A DNA stretch of 64,000 nucleotides from Coriobacteriaceae bacterium AF45-21 (GTDB lineage: Bacteria > Actinomycetota > Coriobacteriia > Coriobacteriales > Coriobacteriaceae). A program made the translations under genes and the position numbers. The notes under the pieces were generated by a model. The model was not told the origin of the DNA and searched no databases. It saw nothing but the letters and a program-made list of their open reading frames with translations. How positions within the stretch are numbered: position 1 is the stretch's first letter; every line of letters starts with the position of its first letter. Shown piece by piece: positions 19,690 through 29,645 of the stretch. The stretch covers positions 62,001 through 126,000 of the forward strand of contig JAQCYU010000003.1 of assembly GCA_027682925.1 (NCBI GenBank), written 5' to 3'.

Positions 19690-19717
19690 AGTATACACGC
19701 GCGGGTTTCTGCTGCAA
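19690..19717 (-). promoter_or_regulatory. Promoter of rplS, with a short structured leader
   Basis: Minus-strand TTGCAG and TATACT are 16 bases apart. The transcript would start about 65 bases before rplS. The leader contains an inverted repeat, GTGCCG/CGGCAC, near 19646-19669, which may be an L19-type autoregulatory hairpin (inference). Confidence 0.7.
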
Positions 19718-19763
19718 GAACAATTTTTTACGCAGACAAAAAGACAAAACCCGCACATGATAA

Positions 19764-19791
19764 CCGCCCGTCTCACGAATGAGACGGGCGG
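19764..19791 (-). terminator. Hairpin after ppdK, probable terminator
   Basis: A perfect 12-bp stem CCGCCCGTCTCA / TGAGACGGGCGG with a CGAA loop lies 40 bases beyond the ppdK stop. The T-run after it on the minus strand is weak. Confidence 0.65.
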
Positions 19792-19830
19792 CATGAAGGG
19801 GGACTACGCTAGGCGTCTAAACGCTAAACG

Positions 19831-22580
19831 CTAGGCGGAACGCTTGGCCTCGAGCTTGGCCTGAGCGGCAGCCAGGCGCGCGAGGGGCACACGATAGGGC
19901 GAGCAGGAAACGTAGTCCACGTCGGCCACGTTAAACAGGCCCTTGATGGACTTGGGGTCGCCGCCGTGCTCGCCGCACACGCCAAAGTGCATGTCGGGAT
20001 TGGTGGCGCGGCCCTTCTCGACGGCCAAGCGCACGAGCTCCAGCACTGCCGCGTCGATGGTCTCGAAGGGGTTGTCTTTCAGGATCTTTTTATGCATGTA
20101 CAGCGGGATGAACTTGGCCTCGGCGTCATCGCGCGAGAAGCCAAAGGTCGTCTGGGTGAGGTCGTTGGTGCCAAAGCAGAAGAAGTCGGCATGATGGGCG
20201 ATCTCGTCAGCGACCATGCAGGCACGCGGCAGCTCGAGCATCGTGCCCACGGGAATATTGAGCTCGACGCCTTCCTCGGCGGAAACCTCGGCGATCACGC
20301 GCTCGATAACCTCGCGGGTCTGGACATGCTCGGCCGTGATGGAAACGAGCGGAACCATGATCTCGGGGCGCGGGTCGACACCCTCCTTGATAAGGCGGGC
20401 AGCGGCCGTGGCGACGGCGCGAACCTGCATGAGCGGCAGATCGCCAAAGACGACGGACAGGCGCACGCCGCGCAAGCCCAGCATGGGGTTGGACTCGACC
20501 ATGCCGTCAATGCGACGCAGGCGGGCGCGCAGGGCAGTGAGCTCCTCCTCGGGAGCGCCGGCGGCCTCCTTCTTGGTGATGGCGACCTCGAGCTCGCGAG
20601 GATTATCCAGGAACTCATGAAGCGGCGGATCGAGCAGGCGGACGACCACATCGCGACCGGACATGGTCTTGAACATCGCCAGGAAGTCCTCGGTCTGAAC
20701 CTTGAGCAAGTCGGCCAGGGCCTGCTGCTTCACGGCCTCATCGTCAGACAGGATAAAGCTCTGGATGATGTTCTTGCGATCGCCCAGGAACATGTGCTCG
20801 GTGCGGCACAGACCGATGGCCTCGGCGCCAAACTCGAGCGCGAGCTCGGCATCCTCGGGGTTGTCGGCGTTGACGCGCACGTGGTTGGCGTGACCGTCGG
20901 TCTCGTCCAAACGGATCTCATCGGCCCAAGACAGGATGGTGTCCAGGTCGCCGGTGAGCTCTGCAGAGACCAGGTCGACCGCGCCGTCGACGACGATACC
21001 CTGGGTGCCGTCGATGGAGATGACATCGCCCTCGCGCAGCACGCGGTCGCTGCCCTCGATGCGCACGACCTTCTCTGCCGCGTCAATGTGGAAGCGCTCA
21101 ACGCCGCAAACGCAGGGCGTACCCATGCCGCGGGCGATAACGGCGGCATGGCTCGTCTTGCCACCGTGGCTGGTCAGGATGCCCTCGGCGGCGACCATGC
21201 CCTTCAGGTCGTCGGGGTTGGTCTCCCAGCGGACCAGAATGACCTTGTGGCCCTCGTTGGCGCGCGCGACGGCGTCATCACTCGAGAACACGACCTCGCC
21301 CACGGCGGCACCGGGGCTGGCGTTAAGGCCGCTGGCCAGGGCCTCGTACTTCTTGGAGGAGTCGAACTGCGGGTGCAGGAGCTGATCGAGCTGCGCGGGA
21401 TCGATGCGGCTCACGGCCTCCTCGCGGGTGATCAGGCCCTCCTCGACCATCTCGATAGCGATGCGCAGCGCGGCGGTAGCGGTGCGCTTGCCCACGCGGG
21501 TCTGAAGCATCCAAAGTTTACCCTGCTCGATGGTGAATTCGATATCGCACATATCGCGGTAATGATCCTCGAGCGTCAGGAACACGCGCTCGAGCTCCTC
21601 ACCAGCGGACTCGAGGCCCGGGGTGGTCTTGAGGTCGGCGATGGGCTCAGTGTTGCGGATGCCGGCGACGACGTCCTCGCCCTGGGCATTCACCAAAAAG
21701 TCGCCATAGAACTCCTTGGTGCCGTCGGCCGGGTTGCGCGTAAAGGCGACGCCGGTCGCAGAGGTCTCGCCCTTGTTGCCAAAGGCCATGGCCTGGACGT
21801 TGACGGCGGTACCGAGCTCGTCAGAGATGCCGTGCTGTTTGCGGTAAATGCAGGCACGCTCGTTCATCCAGCTGCCAAAGACGGCCTGGATGGCAAGGCG
21901 CAACTGGAGCTCCGGATCATGCGGGAAGACGGGCTTGCCGTCGGCAACCTCAAGCTCGGGATACAGGGTCGCCTCGACGTTCTCGGAGAAGATGCCCTTA
22001 AAGGTCTCGACGAGCTCCTGCAGGTCCTCGGCCGAAAGCTCGGAATCGACACGAACGCCGGCGACCAGGCGGGCCTGGGTCAGAGCGTTCTCGAATAGGT
22101 CGCGTCGACGCCCATGACGACGTTGGAGAACATCTGGATAAAGCGACGGTAGCTGTCCCAGGCAAAGCGCGGGTTCTGCGTCTGCGCAATAAGGCCCTGG
22201 ACGGAATCGTCGTTGAGGCCCAGGTTGAGGACCGTGTCCATCATGCCGGGCATGGAGAACGGAGCGCCCGAGCGAACCGACACGAGCAGCGGATCGGAGG
22301 CATCGCCGAGTTTCTTGCCGCAACGGGCCTCGAGGTCCGCCTCGGCGGCAACGATCTCATCGAGTGCGCCTTCGGGCCAGACGTTGCCGGCACCGGAGTA
22401 CTCGACACAGGTCTGGCAGGTAATGGTAAAGCCACCGGGAACCGGCAGACCGATGCGGCTCATCTCGGCAAGGTTTGCGCCTTTGCCGCCAAGCACGAAG
22501 TTCATGGATTTGTCGCCCTCAGTGACACAGGTGCCCTGGGCGTCGGTTCCAAAACGGTAAACCCTCTTGCAATCGCTCAC
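19831..22580 (-). CDS. ppdK: Pyruvate, phosphate dikinase (frame broken once)
   Basis: Interconverts pyruvate, ATP and phosphate with PEP, AMP and pyrophosphate. In order: the ATP-grasp domain ([39 protein letters not shown]), the swivelling phosphohistidine domain ([21 protein letters not shown], His nucleophile) and the PEP/pyruvate TIM barrel ([45 protein letters not shown]). About 916 residues when repaired. One T is missing near 22094 (TATTTCGAG written TATTCGAG). The start is GTG with GGAAGGGG upstream. Its regulator gene lies directly upstream. Confidence 0.96.
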
Positions 22581-22906
22581 GATACTTCCCCTTCCATGCG
22601 CTTACGCGCACGACCGTGGTAACGAATCGACCCGCCGGATGCGGGCCGTGAGGGAACTATACGGCGGGTTTTGGACAGGCTTGAGCAGAGGGTGCGCGGT
22701 TTGGTAAACGTGCTAAAACCGGCGGTAAACGGTAGGTAAAGGTGGTTACCTTATGAAGATACCACTACAAGGAAAGTGCAGGTCGGATGCGATGTTTTTG
22801 CTAAATCGCTTTACCACTTATCAGCATTAATTCCAAGTATTCTCTTTGGTTAGCTAAAAGAGCCCCGTCCCAAATTAGCTACCCAAACAACCTTGTCCCA
22901 AGTGAG
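22581..22906 (-). other. 326-base intergenic region upstream of ppdK
   Basis: No gene is visible here. It holds an inverted repeat ACCCGCCG/CGGCGGGT at 22630-22669 enclosing a possible minus-strand -10 (TATAGT, 22656-22661) that lacks a convincing -35. It also holds a short A+T-rich part at about 22740-22860 and two copies of a small repeat at its right end. A ppdK promoter is likely here but cannot be fixed. Confidence 0.5.
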
Positions 22907-22910
22907 CTAC
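22853..22910. repeat. Two copies of a small dispersed repeat, overlapping the ppsR stop
   Basis: The unit reads AGCCCCGTCCCAAATTAGCT at 22861-22880 and again, less exactly, at 22891-22910 (CTTGTCCCAAGTGAGCTAC). A third relative lies at 30927-30958. The ppsR stop codon (22907-22909) is inside the second copy. Confidence 0.6.
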
Positions 22911-23782
22911 TTTTGTTGAGCGCGGCGGGCGGCACGGCGGGCTCTGGCTTCCTGGATCTCCTCGAGGTGGGCAATGATCTCGGCAGCGCTTTCCTCGATG
23001 GCTTTGCCGTCGGTGCGCACCACAAAGCAGCCCAGGCGCTTCATGAGGGCACGGGCATCCTCAAGCTCGCTGCGCACGCACTCAGGCTCGGCATAGGAGC
23101 CTGCGACGGCGCGGGCGTAGTCGTCGCCCAAGCGGCTATCGCGAATCTCGGAAATCACATCGACGGTCGAAATCAAGCCGAACAGGCGCATCGGGTCAAC
23201 CTCGTAAATCGACTTGGGCGGCTCCATGCCATGCGCCAACGGAACATTGGCGACCTTGTAGCCCTGATAGGCTAAATACATCGACAGCGGCGTCTTGGAT
23301 GTACGCGACACACCCAGCAGCACGATATCGGCACCCGACAGATCGTCGCAACCGCGCCCGTCATCGTGCTCAACGAAATACTCCATGGCCTCGATACGAT
23401 GGAAATACCGATCGTCGGTCTTGTGAATCACGCCCGCAACGCCTTTGGGCGGCACACCGATGAGCGACGACAATACGGCGAGCGTCGGACCGATCAGGTC
23501 GACCGAGCGAATGTGCAGCATGCCCAAATAATCGAGCACGCGGGCGCGAAGCGCCGGATCGACGATGGTGTGGAACACGGCGATATCGCGATGGTCGGCA
23601 TCGACGCGCGGCCCCACAAATGACTTGACCTGCTCCACGGAGGTCACCTTAGGCAGGCGCAAAACGCGAAAAGCCCCTACATCAAATTGCCCGGACGCCG
23701 CAAGCACCACCTCACAAGCGGTATCGCCGAGCGAGTCGGAGATAACGATAACGGTGGGACGAGCGGTGACCGGGCAATCCAT
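22907..23782 (-). CDS. ppsR: Pyruvate, phosphate dikinase regulatory protein (kinase/phosphorylase)
   Basis: DUF299-family bifunctional enzyme that inactivates PPDK by ADP-dependent threonine phosphorylation and reactivates it by phosphorolysis. Visible are the N-terminal ISDSLGDTA motif and the P-loop-like GVSRTSKTPLSMYLA near residue 155, both hallmarks of the family. 291 residues, with a short basic C-terminal tail (EARARRAARRAQQK). The ATG has AAAGGAG at good spacing. It lies between glyS and its target ppdK, so target and regulator are probably co-expressed. The pairing with PPDK rather than PEP synthase sets its specificity. Confidence 0.93.
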   Translation of the reverse strand: MDCPVTARPTVIVISDSLGDTACEVVLAASGQFDVGAFRVLRLPKVTSVEQVKSFVGPRVDADHRDIAVFHTIVDPALRARVLDYLGMLHIRSVDLIGPTLAVLSSLIGVPPKGVAGVIHKTDDRYFHRIEAMEYFVEHDDGRGCDDLSGADIVLLGVSRTSKTPLSMYLAYQGYKVANVPLAHGMEPPKSIYEVDPMRLFGLISTVDVISEIRDSRLGDDYARAVAGSYAEPECVRSELEDARALMKRLGCFVVRTDGKAIEESAAEIIAHLEEIQEARARRAARRAQQK

Positions 23783-23816
23783 GCGGGGCTCCTTTTGCGC
23801 TTATGCGCAGGCTGGC

Positions 23817-25912
23817 TTACTTTTTGCGGGCAAGCTCACCGATGTTGGCAATGCCGGAGAAAACGGCCTCGAAGCGGTTGAGCAGCTTAAGGCGATTATC
23901 GCGAAGCTGCTCGTCTTTGTCCATGACCATGACCTCATCGAAGAAACGGTCGATGGGCGCGCGCAGGGCGGCGAGGGCGGCAAATGCGGCCGGGTAGTCC
24001 TCGACAGCAAGGGCGGCATCGACAGCGGTCTGAGCGGCCTCGGAGGCGTCGGCGAGCGCGAGCTCGACCTCGCCCATCAGGCTGCGGTCATACTCCGCAC
24101 CAAGCTCAGGCTTGGAGATATGCGCGGCGCGGGCATAGGCGGTCGCCAGGTTGTCGAACGTCTCAGCGTCGTTCTTGCGGGCCTCGTCGAGGGCGGCGCA
24201 GCGGGCGAAGAAGACGGACGGGGCGATAATGTGCACCGCGGAGACGGCGGCAACGGTATCGGCCGGGATCTTTTCGTCGCGGGCCATGCTCACCAGGCGG
24301 CCATGGAAGAAGTCACGAACCTGCTGGGCGACCTCGGCGGCGTCGAACTCAATGCCCTGCTCGCTATAGAGCTCGAGCGCAAAGTCGATGAGCGACGTGG
24401 GATCGATCGGCAGACGGTCGCGCAGGATGTTGATGATACCGATAGCGGCACGACGCAGCGCGTAGGGATCGGAGGAGCCAGTCGGGGGCTCGCCGATGGC
24501 AAAGATACCGGCGATGGTATCAAGCTTGTCGGCGCAGGCCACGATGCAGCCAGCGGTGCCCTCGGGCAGCTCGTCACCGGCAAAACGGGGACGATAGTGA
24601 TCGCGAATGGCGTGGGCGACCTCGTCGTTCTCCCCCATCGCGGTGGCGTAGTAACCGCCCATCACGCCCTGCTGACTCGTGAATTCGACGACGGCGTTGG
24701 ATACCAGGTCGGCCTTGCACAGGTGCGCGGCACGAGCAGCGTCGGCGGCAAGATGGGCGCCCAAATGAGCCTCGCGGGCAATAGCGAGCGCGAGCTGCTC
24801 AATACGCTCGGACTTGGCGAGCACGCTGCCGAGCTTCTCCTGGAAGGCAACCTTGGACAGACGCTCACGGAACTCGTCGAGGGAGATCTTCAGGTCCTCC
24901 TCGTAGAAGAACTTAGCGTCGTCCAGACGGGCGCGCACGACGCGCTCGTTACCGTCGATCACGCGCTCGGCATTCTCGGGCTTGCTGTTGGAGACGACCA
25001 CGAACTCACGCGTCAGCTTGCCCTCGCCGTCATAGATCGGGAAGTAGCGCTGGTTGGTGAGCATGGACTCGCAGATGATCTCGTGCGGGACCTTGAGGAA
25101 CTCCTCATCGAAGGTACCGACGAGCACCGTCGGCCACTCGCAGAGGTTGATAACCTCCTCAAAGACCTTCTTGGGCGTATCGACATGGCAGCCGGGACGG
25201 GCAGCCTCGACCTCGGCGATACCGGCTAGAATCGCCTCGCGACGGCGCTCGGCAGAAAGCACGCCGGCGTCCTCGAGCACCTGCTCGTAGGCGGCGGGGC
25301 TAGCGACAACGTGGTCACCGGGGCCAAGCACGCGATGGCCGCGCGTAGTGTTGCCGCTCGTCACGTCGGCAAACGACACGGGCACAACATCCTCGCCCAG
25401 AAGGCAGCAGATCCAGCGGACCGGGCGCACGAAGGTGGCGTGCTCGTGGCCCCAGCGCTGACTACGGTAGTTGGGCCACTGCAGGCCGGCGATGGTCTTC
25501 TCGCACAGGGCCGTCAGGATCGGAGTAGCCGGAGCGGAAGGAATGTTCTTCTCGGCAAAGACGTACTCACGGCCGTCGGTGTCCTCGCGACGGACCAGAT
25601 CCTCGGCAGCCACACCGCACTTGCGGGCGAAGCCTGGGCGGCCTTGGTGGCGTTACCGTCAGCGTCGAAGGCGATGTTGGCCGCAGGGCCACGCTTGACC
25701 TCGTGAACCTCATCGGTCGCGGTGGCAACGTCGGCAACGAGCGCAGCCAGGCGACGCGGGCTCGAGATCACGCGGACCTCGCCGTGGGCCAGACCGGCCT
25801 CGTCGAGACCCTTGGCGATCATGGTACCAAGCTGCTTGACGGCATTGTTCAGCGGTGCAGAGGGCATTTCCTCCGTACCGATCTCAAACAGGAAATCCTT
25901 AGCGTCTGCCAT
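23817..25912 (-). CDS. glyS: Glycine--tRNA ligase beta subunit (frame broken once)
   Basis: Beta chain of the bacterial alpha2-beta2 glycyl-tRNA synthetase, with tRNA-binding and HD-like domains. Family stretches: LFEIGTEEMPSAPLNNA, SSPRRLAALV, GPAANIAFDADGNATKAAQ, FVRPVRWICCLLG and DKLDTIAGIFAIGEPPTGSSDPYALRRAA. One G is missing near 25633 (CAGGGCTTC written CAGGCTTC), breaking the frame after KAAQ. About 699 residues when repaired. It directly follows glyQ. Confidence 0.95.
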
Positions 25913-25915
25913 GGC

Positions 25916-26827
25916 TTACGCCACCTCGCCTTCCTGGTCGGCATTCTCGTTCACTCCGGCGACCTCGGCCATGTAGGCCTCGCAGCACGCCTTGGCGACG
26001 GCGCGGACGCGCAGGATGTAGTTGGCACGCTCGACCGCGGACAGGGCGCCGCGGGCATCGAGCAGGTTGAAGGCGTGGCTGCACTTCATGACACAGTCGT
26101 ACGCCGGCAACGGCAGCTTGCGCTCCAGGCAGGAATGGCACTCGGCCTCGTAGTCGTCAAACTTCTGACGCATCATCTCGACGTTGGCGACCTCAAAGTT
26201 ATAGGCACTGAACTCGCGCTCGTTCTCGAGGAACACGTCGCCGTAGGTCATGGGCGTGCCGTCGGGCAGATAGCTCCACACCAGATCGTAGACCGAGTTG
26301 ACGCCCTGAGCGTACATGGCGATACGCTCCAGGCCATAGGTGATCTCGACGGGCACGGGGTCGACCTCGATACCGCCCACCTGCTGGAAGTACGTAAACT
26401 GCGTGACCTCCATGCCGTTGAGCCAGACCTCCCAGCCAAGGCCCCAGGCGCCCAGCGTCGGGCTCTCCCAGTCGTCCTCGACAAAACGGACGTCATGGTC
26501 GTTGGGGTCCAGGCCAATGGCAGCAAGAGACCCCAGGTAAAGCTCCTGAGCATTAACCGGCGAGGGCTTAATGAGCACCTGGAACTGATAGTAGTGCTGC
26601 ATGCGGTTAGGGTTCTCGCCGTAGCGGCCGTCGGCGGGACGGCGGCAGGGCTGCGCATAGCAGGTGCGCCATTCGGCGGGACCGAGCGAGCGCAGCGTAG
26701 TCGCGGTATGGAAGGTACCGGCACCGACCTCGGAGTCATAGGGCTGCATAATGACGCAGCCCTGCTCGCCCCAGTACTGCTGGAGGCGCAGGATGATGTC
26801 TTGGAAGGAAAGCGATGAAGCGTTCAT
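25916..26827 (-). CDS. glyQ: Glycine--tRNA ligase alpha subunit
   Basis: Catalytic alpha chain of glycyl-tRNA synthetase. The N-terminus [26 protein letters not shown] and the aminoacylation core ([54 protein letters not shown]) are intact. 303 residues, normal. Its stop is three bases from the glyS start. A TATAGT box upstream (26873-26878) may give extra transcription, but I see no good -35. Confidence 0.97.
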   Translation of the reverse strand: MNASSLSFQDIILRLQQYWGEQGCVIMQPYDSEVGAGTFHTATTLRSLGPAEWRTCYAQPCRRPADGRYGENPNRMQHYYQFQVLIKPSPVNAQELYLGSLAAIGLDPNDHDVRFVEDDWESPTLGAWGLGWEVWLNGMEVTQFTYFQQVGGIEVDPVPVEITYGLERIAMYAQGVNSVYDLVWSYLPDGTPMTYGDVFLENEREFSAYNFEVANVEMMRQKFDDYEAECHSCLERKLPLPAYDCVMKCSHAFNLLDARGALSAVERANYILRVRAVAKACCEAYMAEVAGVNENADQEGEVA

Positions 26828-26886
26828 GCCTCTAATATCCCCTCGTCGAAACGATTACACGGTTAGGTACTGTACTATAGCGGTTT

Positions 26887-27495
26887 TTAGTCGATAGCGC
26901 CGATGCGGTTGAGCGGCCAGTAGCGCACAAGCGCCACAGCGATCAAATCAGAGCGATCGACGGGACCAAAGTAGCGCGAGTCGGCAGAGTTTTCGCGGTT
27001 GTCGCCCATCACCCACACGCACCCGTCGGGAACGGTGTAGGGATAACTCACCTGGGCGCCAGGCGCTTGGACCGAAAGCGGCCAACTCATGCCGGTCGTA
27101 TAGTCCTCATCGAGCGCCTGGCCGTCGACGACGACCTTGCCGTCCTGCAGGTCGAGCGTCTGGCCGGCCGTGGCGATGACGCGCTTTACCAGCACGTCAT
27201 GCTCGGACGTGGCATCGGGATTATGGAACACCACGATATCACCCTGTTTGACGGGCTGACCGAGCTCGAGGCTCACCTTTTGTGCCAGGATCTGGTCGCC
27301 AATCTCGATCGTGTCCTCCATGGAGCCGGTGGGTACCACAAAGGGCTCGACCACAAAGGTGCGGATCAAGAAGGTGGCGGCGAGCGCGATAAGAATGACT
27401 AAAATCCACTCCAGAGCACCACGTAAAGTGAAAACGGACCTTTCGCCAAAATCATGTTCGAGGTGAACCCGTTGACGCCCTTTATCATCCACCAT
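26887..27495 (-). CDS. lepB: Signal peptidase I
   Basis: Membrane serine protease that removes signal peptides. One N-terminal membrane helix (LEWILVILIALAATFLIRTFV) is followed by the catalytic Ser in PTGSMEDTI, the catalytic Lys in DVLVKRVIATAGQ and the C-terminal GDNRENSADSRYFGPV box. I choose the ATG at 27495, which overlaps the trmD stop and has AAGGGG eight bases upstream, over the GTG at 27504. About 202 residues. Confidence 0.94.
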   Translation of the reverse strand: MVDDKGRQRVHLEHDFGERSVFTLRGALEWILVILIALAATFLIRTFVVEPFVVPTGSMEDTIEIGDQILAQKVSLELGQPVKQGDIVVFHNPDATSEHDVLVKRVIATAGQTLDLQDGKVVVDGQALDEDYTTGMSWPLSVQAPGAQVSYPYTVPDGCVWVMGDNRENSADSRYFGPVDRSDLIAVALVRYWPLNRIGAID

Positions 27496-27496
27496 T

Positions 27497-28241
27497 CTAT
27501 TCACCCCTTCCGGAAAGCAAATCTTGCGCGTATGCGCGCTCCTGGGGCGTAAGCCGCGCCGTCTCGATCAGGTCGGGACGCCAGCGGCAGGTGCGCTCGA
27601 TGGCATTCTTACGGCGCCAGGCGTCAACCTTGGCATGGTCGCCGCTCACGAGCACCGGCGGCACGCCCTCGCCGTTGAACTCGGCGGGGCGGGTGTACTG
27701 CGCGTACTCGAGCAGGCCTCCGTCCTCGGCGGTCGAGAACGACTCGTCACGTTGCTCATCTCGTCACCAAGGGCGCCGGGGATCAGGCGTACGACGCATC
27801 GGCAACGACCATAGCGGGAAGCTCGCCGCCCGTGAGCACGTAATCGCCGATCGACAGGCGCTCGTCGGCATACGCATAGGCACGCTCGTCGACACCTTCG
27901 TAACGGCTGCACACAAACAGCAGGCGCTCGCTTTTGAGCAGGCGCTCGGCCACATGCTGCATAAAAGGCTCGCCGCACGGGGTGAAGAACACCACCGTCG
28001 GCTTGGGGCCCTCCGCGCTAATGGCCTCGATGGCCTCGGCGATAGGCTCGACCTTCATGAGCATGCCCTGCCCGCCGCCGTACGGCTCGTCATCGACGGT
28101 ACGATGGCGGTCGTGCGTCCAGTCGCGCAGGTTATACGCCTTAAAATCAAAAAGGCCGGCCTTGCGGGCGCGGCCCAAAATCGATGTGGACATGACGGGC
28201 TCAAACATCTCGGGAAAGACCGAAAGGGTCTCAATCAGCAT
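27497..28241 (-). CDS. trmD: tRNA (guanine-N1-)-methyltransferase TrmD (frame broken twice)
   Basis: SPOUT enzyme that methylates G37 of tRNA. The N-terminal part is clear (IETLSVFPEMFEPV, YGGGQGMLMKVEPI, CSRYEGVDERA, SIGDYVLTGGELPAMVV). The frame breaks near 27795 (a C missing in GCGCTCGTA, after VADA) and near 27749 (one base missing after EMSNV). Joining the three frames gives VRLIPGALGDE, then GGLLEYAQYTRPAEF and a C-terminus ending at 27497, the normal family ending. Being essential, it is surely intact in the organism. Confidence 0.93.
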
Positions 28242-28251
28242 GTTGTCCTCC

Positions 28252-28773
28252 CTACTTGTCCATATCGATCAGGCCGTCCATAACGTGGACGGAAATTGTT
28301 CCTGTGTCGGGAAGATCGAGCACAACCTGCTCGATCACGGGAATCAGTACCTCGCCGTACCGATCGCCCTCGACATCCCAAACATCGTTAGCGGGCGTCG
28401 ACATGATCTCGGCAATCGTACCGAGTGAACCGAAGCGCTCGTCGACCACCTCGCGACCCATCAAGTCGGAATAGGCGGCGTCGAGTGAATCGAGCTCAAA
28501 ATCGTCACGATTTGCCAACACATAGCATCCCGTGATGCCCTCGGCGGCCGTCAAGTCGTCAATGCCCTCAAACGAGACCAGATCGCCATCGCCCGTATCG
28601 GTGACGGACACGACCGTGCAAAAGCGGTCGCGCTTGAGCGCCGGCGGCGTCAGGGCGACGCGCATACCCGGCTCTAATACAGAAGGAAGCCCCCGCAGCG
28701 GCTGCGCGAGGACCTCCCCCTTCCTTCCGTGCGGCTTGACCACACGGGCGATGTTTTTGTACTGGGACCTCAA
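28252..28773 (-). CDS. rimM: 16S rRNA processing protein RimM
   Basis: Assembly factor for the 30S head that binds S19. The sequence shows the N-terminal RimM barrel (IARVVKPHGRKGEVLAQPL) and the C-terminal PRC-barrel-like domain (DLMGREVVDERFGSLGTIAEI, VLIPVIEQVV). 173 residues. The start is TTG at 28773, a few bases after the khpA stop. It is in its usual place between khpA and trmD. Confidence 0.93.
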   Translation of the reverse strand: MRSQYKNIARVVKPHGRKGEVLAQPLRGLPSVLEPGMRVALTPPALKRDRFCTVVSVTDTGDGDLVSFEGIDDLTAAEGITGCYVLANRDDFELDSLDAAYSDLMGREVVDERFGSLGTIAEIMSTPANDVWDVEGDRYGEVLIPVIEQVVLDLPDTGTISVHVMDGLIDMDK

Positions 28774-28777
28774 GGTC

Positions 28778-29061
28778 CTAGCCCAGAACCTCTACCTCGA
28801 CAGCAGTGTCGAGGCGAGCGGCCAGTGCACGGGCGAGCGTGCGAATGGCTTGATGGTACGGCCACGACGGCCGATGACCTTAGCGACGTCATCCTCGGCG
28901 ACCGAAACCTCAATCGTGGAGGCGTCGTCACCATCGATGACCTCAAGGCTCACGGAATCCGGGTCGTCGACGATCTGAACAACGAGATATTCGACGAGAT
29001 CGGCGATGCGATCTGAGAGCATTGCCTCACCCTCGAGCTGTGCAGCGTCAACCTCAGGCAC
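28778..29061 (-). CDS. khpA: KH-domain RNA-binding protein KhpA (frame broken once)
   Basis: Small RNA-binding protein with a single KH domain. The key loop is [11 protein letters not shown], and upstream is the usual [21 protein letters not shown] segment. One base is missing near 28849 (AAGGCCATT written AAGCCATT). Repaired, the end reads [19 protein letters not shown] and stops at 28778, giving about 94 residues. The start is GTG with GAGGAG at the end of rpsP. Its place between rpsP and rimM is the usual one. Confidence 0.9.
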
Positions 29062-29064
29062 GAT

Positions 29065-29405
29065 TTACTCCTCGGCGCCCTCAGCGGCCTCAGCGGCAGC
29101 TTAGCGGCCTCGGCCTCTTTGGCGAGCTGCTTCTTGGACTTCTTGACGACGGTCTCGGTCTTCTCGCCCTCGTTGGCGGCCTTGACCAGAGCGGCGACGG
29201 CGTCGGTGAGCTGAGCGCCCTTGGACTGCCAGTCGGCGATCTTCTCGAGGTCGAGGTTGATGGTCTTGGGGGCGGTCATCGGGTTGTAGCGGCCAACCTC
29301 CTCGATGATACGACCGTCACGCGGGGCGCGGGAATCGGCGACGACGACACGGTAGTACGGACGCTTCTTAGCGCCGTGACGAGCAAGGCGAATCTTGACT
29401 GCCAA
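29065..29405 (-). CDS. rpsP: 30S ribosomal protein S16 with an acidic tail (frame broken once)
   Basis: S16 core [25 protein letters not shown], then [11 protein letters not shown] and [24 protein letters not shown]-terminal extension rich in Lys, Ala and Glu follows. One G is missing near 29100 (AAGGCTGCC written AAGCTGCC); repaired, the tail ends in a Glu-rich run and a stop at 29065. The start is TTG at 29405 with GGAGGAG seven bases upstream; the open frame further up has no site. First gene of the rpsP operon. Confidence 0.95.
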
Positions 29406-29534
29406 AGGAAACTCCTCCAACCAAGCAGCTTTAGGCTGCAACTACAAACAAACAGTTGAACATAATACGCCATCGACGCGGGCAGGTGAAGTCCGTGAGA
29501 CCAACTTCTTCGGTGTAGTCGAGGGCAAATCCAT

Positions 29535-29562
29535 ATCTTAGACAAGAATTCGGGATTTGCAA
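29535..29562 (-). promoter_or_regulatory. Candidate promoter of the rpsP operon
   Basis: Minus-strand TTGCAA and TAAGAT are 16 bases apart, about 130 bases before rpsP. dinB diverges on the other side. Confidence 0.5.
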
Positions 29563-29645
29563 GCACATACACGCACCCCACATGAGCTGCGCGGTATACT
29601 CATGACATGGAAAGACGCGAACATACATACGGTTATGAGGATGCC

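Noticed and set aside
19966-22098. 710-codon open frame on the + strand opposite ppdK
   Set aside because: Shadow of ppdK: repetitive Leu/Gly/His composition, no ribosome site, no domain.
23565-25229. 554-codon + strand frame opposite glyS
   Set aside because: Antisense to an essential synthetase; no recognisable domain or start signal.
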